Part shown: piece after piece, positions 32,830 through 44,129 of the stretch
How the letters are laid out: every line of letters begins with the position of its first letter
Numbering within the stretch: position 1 is the stretch's first letter
DNA from: Sorex araneus
Lineage: Eukaryota > Chordata > Mammalia > Eulipotyphla > Soricidae
NCBI RefSeq assembly: GCF_027595985.1
Contig: NC_073305.1
Location: 171,396,672-171,460,671 of the forward strand
Direction of reading: 5' to 3'
DNA length: 64,000 nt
Made by a program: the position numbers and the translations under genes
The notes under the pieces: model-generated
The model's database searches: none
Seen by the model: the letters and a program-made list of their open reading frames with translations, nothing else
What the model was told of the DNA's origin: nothing

Positions 32830-33290
32830 CATGTTTTTGGAGAACAAGATTCATTTTTCAATTCTAATTTTCACCCACAGACCCTTCCAATTCAAACCCC
32901 TTTCCTATTATCTGTTATTCTTCCAAACAGCATATCTGAAAATCAAATCCTTTACCATCACTCTGAATACTAACACAGAGAAACATGGACAGTTTTGTAT
33001 ATTTCTTGTGTAGTTGGTCATTTCACACAATTGAAAGTGTTTTAGTTTATTCATTTTTGTTTAGTTTATTCACTTGTTTTTTTCTTTATCACATATGAAT
33101 AATATCAGAAAATGTCTTTTTCTGACTTATTTCAGTTAAAATAATACTCTTTAAATACCTTCTTGTTGTTATAAATGCCATGATTTCCTTTTTTAAATAG
33201 CTGAGTAATATGATGAGACAGTTTTGAGAGGTAGGAAGACCTCTAGGGATAGGCAGAAAGAAAATCTGAAGCATAAAAATGTTAGATTGA
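32830..33290. other. No recognised feature
   Basis: Possibly old L1 (33020-33230 has the general look of reverse-strand ORF2), but not provable by eye. Confidence 0.3.
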
Positions 33291-33297
33291 AAGGGTT

Positions 33298-33475
33298 CAG
33301 GCCGGAGGGATAGTACAGTGGGTAGGGCATTTGCCCTGAACTCGGCCAACCCAGATTCGTTTCCCGGTATCCCATATGGTCTTCCGGGCACTACCAGGAC
33401 TAGCTCCTGAGCATAGAGCCAGGAGTAACCCCTGGGAATCTCTGGGTGTGACCCCAAAAGCAAAATAAATTAAAA
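33298..33475 (+). mobile_element. tRNA-derived SINE, A-tailed type
   Basis: 'ggccggagggatagtacagt' head through 'gtgtgaccccaaaagcaaaa'. Confidence 0.92.
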
Positions 33476-33644
33476 AGTGTTTTAATTGATGATGTACACA
33501 CAGTGAAGATTTCTAGAATAATATTATATCTGTCAGCTGAGAAATAATCAGGCTATACTCAAGAAACCCTTTATATAAACACATGACCTATGATTAAATA
33601 ATACAAACATTTAAAAAATACTTTATCCAATAATGGGGATTGTG

Positions 33645-33831
33645 GGGGCTGGAACAATAGCATAGCGAGTAGGGCATTTGCCTTGCACGTGGCCGACCCG
33701 GGTTTGATTCCCAGCATCCCACATGGTCCCCCAAACACCGCCAGGAGTTATTCCTGAGTGAAGAGCCAGGAGTTAATCCCTGTGCATCGCTGGGTGTGAC
33801 CCAAAAAGCAAAAAAAAAAAAAGAGAGAGAG
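33645..33831 (+). mobile_element. Young A-tailed SINE with perfect TSD
   Basis: Flanked by AATGGGGATTGTG at 33632-33644 and 33832-33844 (13 bp, identical). Near-consensus body and a pure A tail followed by AGAGAGAG. Confidence 0.97.
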
Positions 33832-33967
33832 AATGGGGATTGTGATCAGAACTCACCAGAGGCTGTCCCCGGGTGTTCTCTGGGGCTTTTAGTTCAGAGC
33901 CTGTCTAGAGGGTCACACAGAGATGTTCTGGGCTTAAATCATTTCTTTTGAAACTTTTAGATTGGTT

Positions 33968-34126
33968 CTTCTTTTGGGGGGTATGTGATACTTGGGGTTA
34001 CGCCTAGCTCTGCACTCAGAATCACTCCTGGTGGACTTGGCGAACGATATAGGATGCTAGGGATCTCCCCAGGTCGTCCACATGCAAGGCAAGTACCTTA
34101 CCCACTGTACTATCACTCTGGTCCCG
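33968..34126 (-). mobile_element. tRNA-derived SINE, A-tailed type, diverged
   Basis: 'tgcactcagaatcactcctg' and 'actgtactatcactctggtc'. Confidence 0.82.
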
Positions 34127-34129
34127 GGT

Positions 34130-34820
34130 ACTCGACTTGTAGTTTCTAGGGATTGACTGGCAAGAGTTTACAGTGTGGGGGGTTCTTGTCATAATTAACA
34201 GGTCCTCTTGTGTTTCTTTCATGTTCCCTAGTCAAGGGAAGTCATGGGGTTTCTAAGTCAGGTCACTCCTGCTCACCCTCGCACCCAGAGTCTCATCATA
34301 GCAGTCAGGACTCCAAGTCACAGTAGATTCTCTAGGTTGTCTAGCGTTCAAAGGAAACAACTCTGCAGAAATTTTAAGGACATCAGGACTGAGTTTGTAA
34401 CTCACTCTCTCCTGCCTTTTAAGAAGGCAGAACAGGGTTGTACTTAAAAAAGAAATCAGGCCTGTGGGCTAATAAAAACACACCCATTCAGACATTCTGG
34501 GTAGGCCCTTAACACTTTGATTGTGAATTACATACTTATTCATTTGGAGCCTTCTCCTCTCGGGCTTTTATGCTGAAGTAATCAAACCAAGATTGAGTCT
34601 CCGATTCCTGATTTCTTCTTAAATGATCTCTTTCAGCTGCTCTGAATAAAGATGGCTCTTTAGAAGCTGACTCATGGCAGGGTGTCGCTTCACGACCTAC
34701 CCTGCCCGCCAAGGCTGCGGCTTTGCTGCTCTCCTGGTTGCAGGACCTGGCAGGGAGGGAAACAGTAACGCCTCCGGAGCAGGCAAACACACACAGGCAG
34801 GGCTTCTGACACTGAGTTCA
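34130..34820. other. Unassigned single-copy-like sequence
   Basis: More GC-rich than its neighbours. The minus-strand frame at 34536-34790 (84 codons) has ordinary composition but no domain I recognise, so I do not call it a gene. Confidence 0.3.
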
Positions 34821-34833
34821 AGAGAAGTTTTTA

Positions 34834-34838
34834 TTTTT

Positions 34839-34881
<43 letters not shown>

Positions 34882-35055
34882 TTTTTGCTTTTTGGGTCAC
34901 ACCCAGCGATGCTCAGGGGTTACTCCTGGCTTTGCACTCAGGAATTACTCCTGGCAGTGCTTAGGGGACCATATGGGATGCCGGGGATCGAACCCGGGTC
35001 GGCTGCATGCAAGGCAAACGCCCTACCCGCTGTCCTATCGCTCTGGCCTCCCGAA
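34834..35055 (-). mobile_element. Young A-tailed SINE with long (TTTA)n tail and TSD
   Basis: Perfect 11-bp TSD AGAAGTTTTTA at 34823-34833 and 35056-35066. The tail is (AAAT)n of about 45 bp in element sense, and the body (from 34885) is near consensus. Confidence 0.95.
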
Positions 35056-35255
35056 AGAAGTTTTTAAATAAAGATGTGATTAAAGAAATCACTCTGTCAC
35101 TAACCCCAGAGTAGCCCCGGAGCACGAAGGTTAGACCTACAGCAACTGGGACCTAAAATACTCTAAATGGCACCTTACCAGCCCAGAGAAGGCTGGACCA
35201 CCTCGGAGAGGAGAAGCTGCAGAGGAACAAAATGCTAAGACAAGAACGTGAAAGT

Positions 35256-35437
35256 ATGGGACTGGAGCAATAGCACAGCGGGTAGGGCATTTGCCTTGCA
35301 CACGGCCGAACCAGGTTCAATTCCCAGCATCCCATAGGGTCTCCCATGCACCACCAGGAGTAATTCCTGAGTACAGAGCCAGGAGTGACCCCTGTGCATT
35401 GCCAGGTGTGACCAAAAAAAAAAAAAAGAGAGAGAGA
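35256..35437 (+). mobile_element. tRNA-derived SINE, A-tailed type
   Basis: 'gggactggagcaatagcaca' head, A14 tail, then AGAGAGAG. Flanks give a weak TSD (GAACGTGAAAGTA versus GAACATAAAGGTA). Confidence 0.93.
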
Positions 35438-35439
35438 AC

Positions 35440-36320
35440 ATAAAGGTAGACTAGCAAAATTTCAAAGCTTTCGTCCTTAATCACCCTACCTACAGACTCG
35501 TATCTACATAGAAAACCCAAAGTGAAGGTAGTTTGGGAGAAAACCACAGAACTGACTTGGCAAAGGCAAGTAGCATGCTTTCCCATCCTGAGGCTCACCT
35601 GCATCTGGCGATGTGTAATTCATTTCTTTCACCGTATGGGGTACCCTCCTTTTTCTCCTCTCTGGAGAAGTCTGTGCTGTCTCTTGAATGCAATGCTCTC
35701 TTTCTCTCCTCAACTTTCAAAATAAAACTTTTTTACTGCATGTTTTAAATTTCCTTCCTGAAATTGTTTCCTGTGAGGAAAAGCAACAGACTTGTAAAGA
35801 ATCTAGACAGATCGTAGGGCGGAGTTTCCTTTACTGCTGAGAACAATTTTTCACTCCTGCTTGATTTTTCAAGACTCCCCGAGAAATTGGGTGATGGGGA
35901 TTCATTCTTGCACCCTGATGATCAAGTGGGACTTGGATGCAACCTGATGATTGCTGAGTGGTTTCTGAGTGCAAGTACCCTCACTGAGTAGGTGCTCATG
36001 GCAGACATTATCAGTCTCGACACTCCTGCATTTCTGTGGATGACTGAAGAACGTAGAGAAAAGTATTGACCTACCTACTTTTACCCCACTTCACATTAAT
36101 GGCCTGCGACACCTTATATTTAAATATTGTTTTGTGGCTTACAGTTTTCTGATTTTTCAAGTAAGTTTTATTTTTTAAAAAATCTGTCTTCAAATAATAT
36201 CTTGTTTAGAATGCTACAGTGAATAACTGGATTTTGTGTCTGATATGCTCTGCTTAATATGTGTGTGGTTGAGGATGTGTGGCAAGTAAATTGCAGAGTT
36301 ATAAGCTCTCTGTCTTCTTG
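35440..36320. other. No recognised gene; possible LTR-like tail at about 35640-35750
   Basis: 35640-35750 combines pyrimidine-rich text with AATAAA (35719-35726 area), loosely like an R/U5 region. No paired LTR, primer-binding site or coding frame was found, so this is only a possibility. Confidence 0.25.
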
Positions 36321-36326
36321 GTTTTT

Positions 36327-38150
36327 TTTTAATTTTTTAAATTTTATTGAATCACTGTGAGATAGTTACACACTTTCATGTTTGGTTTACAATCTCACAA
36401 TGATCAAACACCCATCCCTCCACCAGTGCACATTCCCCACCACCAATATCCCGGGTATACTCCCCCTTTCTCACCCTCCCCTTGCCTCTAAGGCGGACAA
36501 TATTCCCCATACTCTCTCTCTTCTTTTGGGCATTATAGCTTGCAACACAGACACTGAGAAGTCATCATGTTTGGTCTATTATCTACTTTAGGCATGCATC
36601 TCCCATCCCAACTGGTTCCTCCAGCCATCATTTTCTTAGTGATCCCTTCTCTATTCCATCTGCCTTCTCCCCTCCACCCATGAAGCAGTCTTCCAGCTAT
36701 GGAGCAATCCCCCTGGCCCTTGTATCTACGGTCCTTAGGTGTCAGCCTCATGTGATACTACCCTACTATCCACAAATGAGTGCAGTCCCTCAATGTCTGT
36801 CCCTCTCTTTCTGACTCATTTCACTTAGCATGATACTCTCCATGTTTATCCATTTATGAGCAAATTTCATGACTTCATCTCTCCTAACAGCTGCATAGTA
36901 TTCCACTGTGTAGATGTACCAAAGTTTCTTTAACCAGTCATCTGTTTTAGGGCACTTGGGTTGTTTCCATATTTTGGCTATTGTGAACAGTGCTGCAATG
37001 AATATATAGGTACAGATGTCATTACTACGATGCTCTTTTTCATCCTTGGATATATTTTCAGAAGTGTTATTGCGGGGTCATGTGGAAGCTCAATTTCTAG
37101 TTTTTGAAGGACTGTCCATATTGTTTTCCAGAAAGGCTGGACCAGTCGGTATTCCCACCAACAGTGAAGGAGTATCCCTTTTTCCCCACATCCACACCAG
37201 CACTGGTTGTTTTTGTTCTTTTGAATGTGTGCCAGGCTCTGTGGTGTGAGATGATATCTCATTTTTGTTTTTATTTGCATCTCCCTGATGACTAGTGATG
37301 TGGAGCATTTTTTCATGTGCCTTTGGACCATTTGTATTTCTTTTTTGAGGAAACTTCTGTTCATTTCTTCTCCCCATTTTTTGATGGGGTTGGAGGTTTT
37401 TTCTTATACAATTCTACAAGTATCTTGTATATCTTGGGGGTTTATTGTTTTATATAAATTTTAGGAGTGTTTTGTCTATTTCTTTGAAAAATGTCATGGG
37501 TATCCTGATAGGGACTGGATTAAATTTGTATAGTGCTTTGGGCAGTATTGCCATTTTGATTATGTTAATTTTCCCTATCCATGAGCAGGGGATGTGTCTC
37601 CATTTCCTAGTGTCCTCCTTTATTTCTTGAAGTAGTGTTTTGTAATTTACCTTGTATAGATCCTTCACCTCTTTGGTTAAGCTGATTCCAAGGTACTTGA
37701 TCTTCTGAGGTACTATTGTGAATAGGATTGTTTTTTTAAAATCTCTTTCTTCTCTTTCATTATTTGTATATAATAAAGCCATGGACTTTTGGGTGTTGAT
37801 TTTGTAGTCTGCCACTTTACTATATCTACTTATTGTTTCTAGGAGCTTTTCTATAGAGTCTTTAGGGTTTTCCAAGTATAGTATCATATCATCTGCAAAT
37901 AGCGATAACTTGATCTCTTCCTTTCCTATCTGTATGCCCTTGATATCTTTTTCTTGTCTAACTGCTATGGCCAGGACTTCCAGTACCATATTGAATAGGA
38001 GTGGTGAAAGCCGGCAACCTTGCCTTGTGCCGGATCTTAGAGGGAAGGCTTTCAGTTTTTCCCCATTGAGAATGTTAATTGACGTGGGCTTTTGGTAGAT
38101 GGCTTTGATTATATTGAGGAAAGTTCCTTCAATGCCTCTCATATATATTA
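36327..38150 (-). mobile_element. 5'-truncated, internally deleted L1
   Basis: On the minus strand, 38142-37450 reads 230 codons of L1 ORF2 reverse transcriptase, including [19 protein letters not shown] and the catalytic [12 protein letters not shown]. 37364-36978 reads the C-terminal part ([39 protein letters not shown]). Between them the segment from 'KTLLKFI' to just before the C-terminal domain is missing. The 3' UTR continues to a poly(T) on the plus strand at about 36327. It is the best preserved RT segment in the window. Confidence 0.95.
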
Positions 38151-38154
38151 TTAC

Positions 38155-39260
38155 CTCAACTCTTCAAATAAGATGGGGCAGATATTTTCAATTCAAAAAT
38201 TTTAGGTAATGCAATTAAAAAGTTTGCCCAAGATATTGAACCAAGTAAGCAATAAATCCAAGGATGGGTTGCTATCTCTGGAAAGGCGCTCAGTACTCTT
38301 TTCAGATAAAAATGGGTTATTACAACCTGGGCAGAAGTGAATCTCACAATTGAAATGAGCAATGCTGTATGTATATCAAAGTTATATTCATAAATATTTT
38401 TCAACCAAAATTTTATCTGACCCACTAAGAAAATGATAGGAAATCCATTTAGTGAACAAATTTAATGAAATGAATAAATAATAAAATCATGAATCATAAT
38501 GAAAATGTACTAAGATAAATTTTTATTTAAAAGAAAATAATTATATAATTCAAAGAAATAACAGTGTCTTCAATAATTTTAGTGTGCTGTTGTCTGCTCC
38601 ATATAATTGTATGCTATGCATATGCCCAGAATATAATGGAACGATATGCCAGAAACTGTTTATACGAGCTCTTCCCAGGAGAGGTATAGAGTTTCTGGGG
38701 ATTGGGAGTATGAGAGAGAATTACTCTTCACAGTATATCAATTGGTACACATGGGGGTTGTACTGCTTACATTTTATCAAGATAAAAATGTACTTATATA
38801 AACACCTGCTCTATGAAAACATTTTTGCTAAGGGCTGCTTCCTGACCCTCGACAAATTAGGTTCCCTGTGAAATGTTCTTTCACGGGATACTATGAAAAT
38901 TTATTCATTATCTTGAAAATTTTCAAAAGCTTTGCGATAAGCTGATCAATATTGATAGTTTCCCATAATACTGTAAGTTCTAGAAGGTTCAACCATAACA
39001 ATTTTTAGCCTAAACTTCAGAAAAAGTTCTCTAAGACTTAAGAATGGGTGAAAGAACTTACTAGATATAGTTGCAGTTGAGCCTTCAAAGATTATCTGAT
39101 TTTCAAATGTTCTGCATTTTTAATTATCTTTTTATTGATGAAGCCACCTTAGGAATCTGCATGTGTGGAAGCTACAGAAAATGGAGACTTATGCAAATAA
39201 CTCATTTATAGTAATACAATGAATTGTCTAATATCTTTTGCCTTACTGAAAATCAACATC
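38155..39260. other. No recognised feature
   Basis: 1.1 kb AT-rich sequence; no repeats or gene signals that I can support. Confidence 0.4.
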
Positions 39261-39265
39261 CTTTG

Positions 39266-39446
39266 GGGGCTGGAGCAATGATATTGTGGGTAGGGTATTT
39301 GTTTGCCTTACAGGTGGCTCACCAGGGTTTAATCCTTAGCATCCCATATGGTCCCCAGAACTCACCAGGTATAATTTCCGAGTGCAGAGCCAGGAGTAAC
39401 CCCTGAGCACCACTGAATGTGTCCCCCAAACAAACAACAAAATAAT
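39266..39446 (+). mobile_element. tRNA-derived SINE, A-tailed type
   Basis: 'gggggctggagcaatgatat' head; the (AAT)n tail was the landing site of the next SINE. Confidence 0.9.
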
Positions 39447-39459
39447 AATAATAAAGTAT

Positions 39460-39706
39460 GTCACTGTCACTGTCATCCTGTTGCTCGTCGATCTGCTCAA
39501 GCGGGCACCAGTAACATCTCCTTTGTGAGACTAGTTGTTACTATTTTTGGCATATAGACTATGCCATGGGTAGCTTGCCAGGCTCTGCTGTGCAGGCAAG
39601 ATACTTTTGGTAGCTTGCTGGGCTCTCCGAGAGGGACAGAGCAATCAAACCTGGGTTGGACGCGTGCAAGGCAAACGCTGTACCCACTGTGCTATCACTC
39701 CAGCCC
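39460..39706 (-). mobile_element. CAGTG-tailed SINE with TSD, inserted in another SINE's tail
   Basis: Perfect 13-bp TSD AATAATAAAGTAT at 39447-39459 and 39707-39719. Full length from 'gtcactgtcactgtcatcct' to 'gctatcactccagccc'. It shows that this SINE class, which lacks poly(A), makes normal TSDs. Confidence 0.96.
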
Positions 39707-39764
39707 AATAATAAAGTATAAAAAAAAAAGAAAATTAACATCCAGATGTTTACATGATATTTTT

Positions 39765-39905
39765 GTTTGTTTGTTTGGGGGCCACACCCAGCATTGCTCA
39801 GGGCTTACTCCTGGCTGTGTTCAGGGATCACTTCAGGTGGGGACAGGGGCCAGTGTAGGGTGCTGGGAACTGTCAGCCAAGGGCAAAGCAAATGCCCTAC
39901 CAGCT
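39765..39905 (-). mobile_element. tRNA-derived SINE, A-tailed type, diverged
   Basis: 'gccacacccagcattgctca' and 'gcaaatgccctaccagct'. Confidence 0.8.
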
Positions 39906-39909
39906 ACAT

Positions 39910-40735
39910 TTAATGATTTTATTGTTATACTTTGTTGCCACATAGAATATTGACCAATGTTGCATCCATGAGTTAATTTCAGCATTCTTGATTATGCTCT
40001 GTGTGTGTAAGTACAGATTGACAGGTATATATGGTAGATAATTGGATAGATGGGCATTCTTCATTCCAGTTTCTCATACTTACTACTTCCCATTTAGTCA
40101 GAATCCATGAGGAATCTTAAGTGTTCCCTTACCTGCAGCAGCACCCGACTCTGACTGGAATATCCATACCTTTGTTATTCATGACAATAGTATTATAACC
40201 CTGATTTCTTGTGGTGGCACCCATGCACACGGGTGGCTTTGTTACAGGAAAGAAACTCCAAGATTATAAACTTCAGAGCTTATTTAAGAGCTTCCTCCCT
40301 GATCCCTCCTCCCCTCTAGAGAAAGAGAAATAATTTTTCACTCAGAATTGGCTCTGCGAGAGGAAAAAAAAACAATTTTATTAATCTTTGAGTGGTAACA
40401 AAAGATATCTCTACCATACAAGATACATAAAACATCATTTTGGGTGCGCTAAAAATGTGGAGATCAACTGGTTTGGGGATGGAATAAAAAGAGACATTTC
40501 CATTATTCTAGTATGCCAATTCCAATGCTGCAGAAGCTCGCACTAGAAATTCAGGGTTATACGGGAAGGATTATCTTCTAACAGTTCCCTCATTCAAGTC
40601 AGAATTGGAGTTCTTTGAAACCCAAGCTTTAGAAAACCAATCCTCTCTCACAGTAGCTGGTACCCAAAAGCCATTCAATAGATATTTATTGCACAAATAA
40701 GTAATATATAAAGCATTGATGTATGTTTTTCTATT
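39910..40735. other. No recognised feature
   Basis: Nothing supportable over about 800 bp. Confidence 0.4.
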
Positions 40736-40749
40736 TAAAATATTGTGGG

Positions 40750-41387
40750 ATTTGGTGGGCAGCACTGGCCCCGCTCTCCTCTGAGTTGTGATCCCGGGGG
40801 ACGCACGTGTGCGGCCTCTCTGCAGCTGCACGAGCATGATTCCAGAGGCCAGCTAAACTACTTTTGGTACCGGCAGCTCCTTGAAGAATGTCTCCAGACT
40901 GAGAACTAAGCCTCGGCCCCATGCCTGCCCAGGAGGGGAAAGGTTTTTCTCTCTCTTGCCTTTTCCTTGCTGGGCGGGGGGAGGGGAAGGGCATGGCGGC
41001 AGCCATATTATGAGGACCACAGATGAGAGTTACAAGCTTGCAATGATCCAATGTCTGAAAGAAATTTCCCTGGACTTAGTTGCTAAAATACAGAAATCCA
41101 AAACCTCATATCTCTTCACAACAGGTCTGACTCTAGTGGGGAACTCCTAATAGTAATAATGAGGTTTTTGTTGAAATATTGAATGTAACCAAAATGAAGA
41201 GAAAGTAAAGTGAAATTTATCAGTTACGGGGGCGGGGGGCGCGGTGGGATGGGAGGTATACTGTATTTTTTTGGTGGTGGTGGTGGAATATGGGCACTGG
41301 TGAAGGGATGGTTGTTTCAGCATTGTATAACTGAGACTTAAGCCTGAAAGCATTGTAATTTTCCACATGGTAATTCAATAAAATAAA
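40750..41387 (+). mobile_element. Discrete 638-bp non-autonomous retroposon with TSD
   Basis: Perfect 13-bp TSD AAAATATTGTGGG at 40737-40749 and 41388-41400. The 5' third is GC-rich with CpGs and a 'catggcggcagccatatta' block. The middle has 'gttgctaaaatacagaaatc', and the 3' end is the L1-like module ('gggcactggtgaagggatgg', 'gtaattttccacatgg', AATAAA, A-rich tail). There is no coding frame beyond about 100 codons. It is probably mobilised by L1 machinery. Confidence 0.85.
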
Positions 41388-41400
41388 AAAATATTGTGGG

Positions 41401-42010
41401 CTTTTAATATAAAAGTTATTTTACATAACATATCTGCCCTGTACCTTCCCTTTTCCAATTTTTACAGGTAGAACTTTTCTAATAATTATTATTGGTTGAA
41501 CTAACTTATAATAAAAATAGGTTTATTTCACTTTGCATGTTACCTCATGCATTCCTTCATTTCTTTTGGAAAGATTAGTCATAACACATCGTTGAGGCAG
41601 CTAGCAGTAAAGGAGGCCTTGATGAATGGCAATGATGCCTTGAGAAATAAAATGCATCTAAATAAGCAAGCTCCAAATTCTCTTGATTTTAGTGGATATT
41701 GATTAGGACTTGTTTGCTTGCAAATAATAGAAAATCAATTCAAATTTTCCTAAAGAAACAAAGAAAATGTATTGGAAGGTTAATGGACTATGTCATCGAA
41801 TTTGAGGACAATGAAGCAGCTAAACATTAGATACAAAATTTAAAGATTTCAGGGATTACAGGGAACCCAAAGAACATGTTCTCCATTGCTCATACCTGAA
41901 TCTCTCTGAGCATCTGTTTAATTACTCTCTATGGCAAATTTTCTATTAGCTTAATAGTGTGCTGGAAAATGACCAGTACCTCATGCTCCATAAACACTTA
42001 TTGCCTATGC
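41401..42010. other. No recognised feature
   Basis: AT-rich; nothing supportable. Confidence 0.4.
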
Positions 42011-42011
42011 A

Positions 42012-42190
42012 CTGTTACTGTTACTGTTTTTGGCATATTGAATACGCCAGGAGTAGCTTGCCAGGCTCTGTCATGCGGGCAGGATACTCTCTGTAGCTTG
42101 CTGGGCTCTCTGAGAGGGATGGAAGAATTGAACCTGGGTCGGCCACGTGCGAGGTAAATGTCCTACCCGCTGTGCTATTGCTCCAGACCC
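42012..42190 (-). mobile_element. CAGTG-tailed SINE lacking its 3' end
   Basis: Starts 'ctgttactgttactgttttt', so the CAGTG-repeat tail and adjoining body are missing, but the head complement (gctattgctccagacc) is intact. Confidence 0.88.
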
Positions 42191-42303
42191 ATTGCCAATA
42201 TACAGGTATATACATTTTAATTTGTTGAACCTGACAGTCATAATTCATATTGCCTATGTACAGGTATATAAATTATGACTGCCAGGTTTAACAAATAAAA
42301 ATG
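42190..42303. repeat. Direct-plus-inverted duplication (D-X-D-X')
   Basis: A 22-23-bp unit ('tacaggtatata' core) occurs at 42190-42212 and 42248-42270. The 33-bp segment after the first copy (42213-42245) reappears as its reverse complement after the second (42271-42303), with 30 of 33 bases matching. This can form a hairpin with a loop of about 25 nt. Confidence 0.85.
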
Positions 42304-42897
42304 CAGGTGATAGTTGAATTTGAATTTCTAGCAACAAATTGCTTTTTGGTATAAGAATATCCCATAAAATATTTATTCTATTATGCTGAAAGTTGATGCA
42401 TTATTATCTAAAAATTATATTTAAGTTGGCACCTGAAGCACAAATGTAGATTCTCTTCCTAAATAGTGATTTGTCTCTAGCTTAGCACCAGTCTTACCAG
42501 ATTTTATTTATTTAGTATTAATTGTTTAATGTTTTATAGTTTAAATGTTATGATTTCAGTAATGTTAAGGTTTATACTCTTGATTTACAAAGTTTTTGCA
42601 CCCTGGTTTTATATAAGGTACAACTTTATACAGAAGGTAAGACAGACTCAAAAGTTTCTTGATATCTTACTTACCATGCCTTTCTTTGCTTAGTTAAAAA
42701 AAAGTGTTGTAATAATTCTCATATGCGTCCCCCTACCACACTCCAAAGAATCTGACTTTTCCATAACCACACACTTCCTTTCTTCGTTCTCCAGTACCTA
42801 CTGCTCTTATATCATTTTGCTTATCTCTACTGAAGTTACTTTCTGAAGATTAACAGAGGAGTGTTGTAAAAATCTCTAGGCTTGCTGTTAAATATAC

Positions 42898-43090
42898 TTG
42901 CATTCAGGGCTCTGTTCACCATTTCTAACCAGGAAGTCTTGGGCAAGCAGTTAAATTCATCTCACTAACATCAGGCTCTTTCTCTGAAAAGAGGATAATG
43001 ATACCTGCCTTATAGAGTTACTGTGAAATAGTAACAATGCAAAAAAAAAGAGTATCAAAGCATTTTATAAGATGAGAACTGTAGTTAAAA
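42898..43090 (+). mobile_element. MIR SINE relic
   Basis: 'gtcttgggcaagcagttaaa', 'gaggataatgatacctgcct' and 'agagttactgtgaaat' follow the order of the MIR core and 3' part. Ancient, shared across mammals. Confidence 0.8.
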
Positions 43091-43099
43091 TGTATGGAT

Positions 43100-43561
43100 T
43101 TTAGAGTTGCATGTTCTTCTCTCGTGGAGGGGAGCATAACATGACACATGCCATAACCATGCCGCCGAACCCTGAGCTGGGCTGTTTCATGTGGGGTGCT
43201 CTGAAGGAGGGCAAGTGAGACCCCCTCCCTGCCCCAAGGGACCCAACCCAGGCAGCTGCTGAAATCTTCCAGAACTCAACCACCCTCATGTTCATGGTTG
43301 CTCTCCACACTCCACATGCTTGAGCTGAGCCTCATCCACAAGTGAACCTGTTCCTGAACCATGCGGCCACATGGCAACTCATACCTCATACCACCTATAC
43401 TCCAAGAGTACCACACCACAGTTGATGGGGTTTAAAGTGGGAGGCAACGAATCTTGGAAATATTTTTTTACATATACGTGTGTGTATATATAGATATATA
43501 TACATACATATGTATACACACATATATACATGGGCGTATATATATATACATATATATACAA

Positions 43562-43616
<55 letters not shown>

Positions 43617-43905
43617 TACACAAGACTCAACCTTTAACAACATGTTAGTGATCTCTTAAGGAAGGGTTTAATGGCCCCTGGGTGAAATACAATAGTTGTC
43701 ATAGTCTTTCGTCTAAGGAAACTTTTGGAGAATTTTCAGTGGTTTTTCATAATGAATAATACAAAATAAATTATTTTGATTCTACTTTGGGGCAGGAGTT
43801 GGGGTTCAGGATGGAAACATCTGAAATATGGTGGTGGAAAGGTGTAATGGTAGTGGGATTGGTGTCCAAATATTAAATGTAATCAAATATTGTGAACTAC
43901 TTTAG
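43100..43905 (+). mobile_element. Composite retroposon (tandem-repeat module plus L1-like tail)
   Basis: 43100-43400 resembles the sense-strand GC-rich module ('ttcatggttgctctccacac', 'gagcctcatccacaagtg'). 43785-43905 is an L1-like 3' end ('gtagtgggattggtgtcc'). A TA/CA microsatellite (43460-43615) lies inside. Same architecture as 1-850. Confidence 0.55.
43460..43615. repeat. Compound (TA)n/(CA)n/(TACATA)n microsatellite
   Basis: A pure (TA)n of about 40 bp at 43573-43613 preceded by mixed TA/CA repeats. Confidence 0.95.
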
Positions 43906-44125
43906 CACTGTAGCATTGTCGTCCCATTGTTCATCGATTTGCTCCAGCAGGCACCAGTAACATCTCCATTGTGAGACTTGTTATTGTTTTTGGCATATCA
44001 AATGCACCGTGCGGGCAGGATACTCTTGGTAGGTTGCCTGGCTTTCTGAGAGGGACAGAGGAATTGAGCCTGGGCCGGCCGCATGCAAGGCAAAAGCTTT
44101 ACCCACTGTGCTATTGCTCCAGTCT
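43906..44125 (-). mobile_element. tRNA-derived SINE, CAGTG-tailed type
   Basis: 'gcactgtagcattgtcgtcc' to 'gtgctattgctccagtc', with a small internal deletion after 'ggcatatcaaatgc'. Confidence 0.9.
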
Positions 44126-44129
44126 TTAC

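Noticed and set aside
34536-34790. 84-codon minus-strand frame
   Set aside because: Unrecognised, no promoter or start context, and no homologue recalled; could be an exon but cannot be supported.
35640-35750. Endogenous retrovirus LTR
   Set aside because: Only an AATAAA and pyrimidine-rich text; no paired LTR, primer-binding site, polypurine tract or gag/pol frame.
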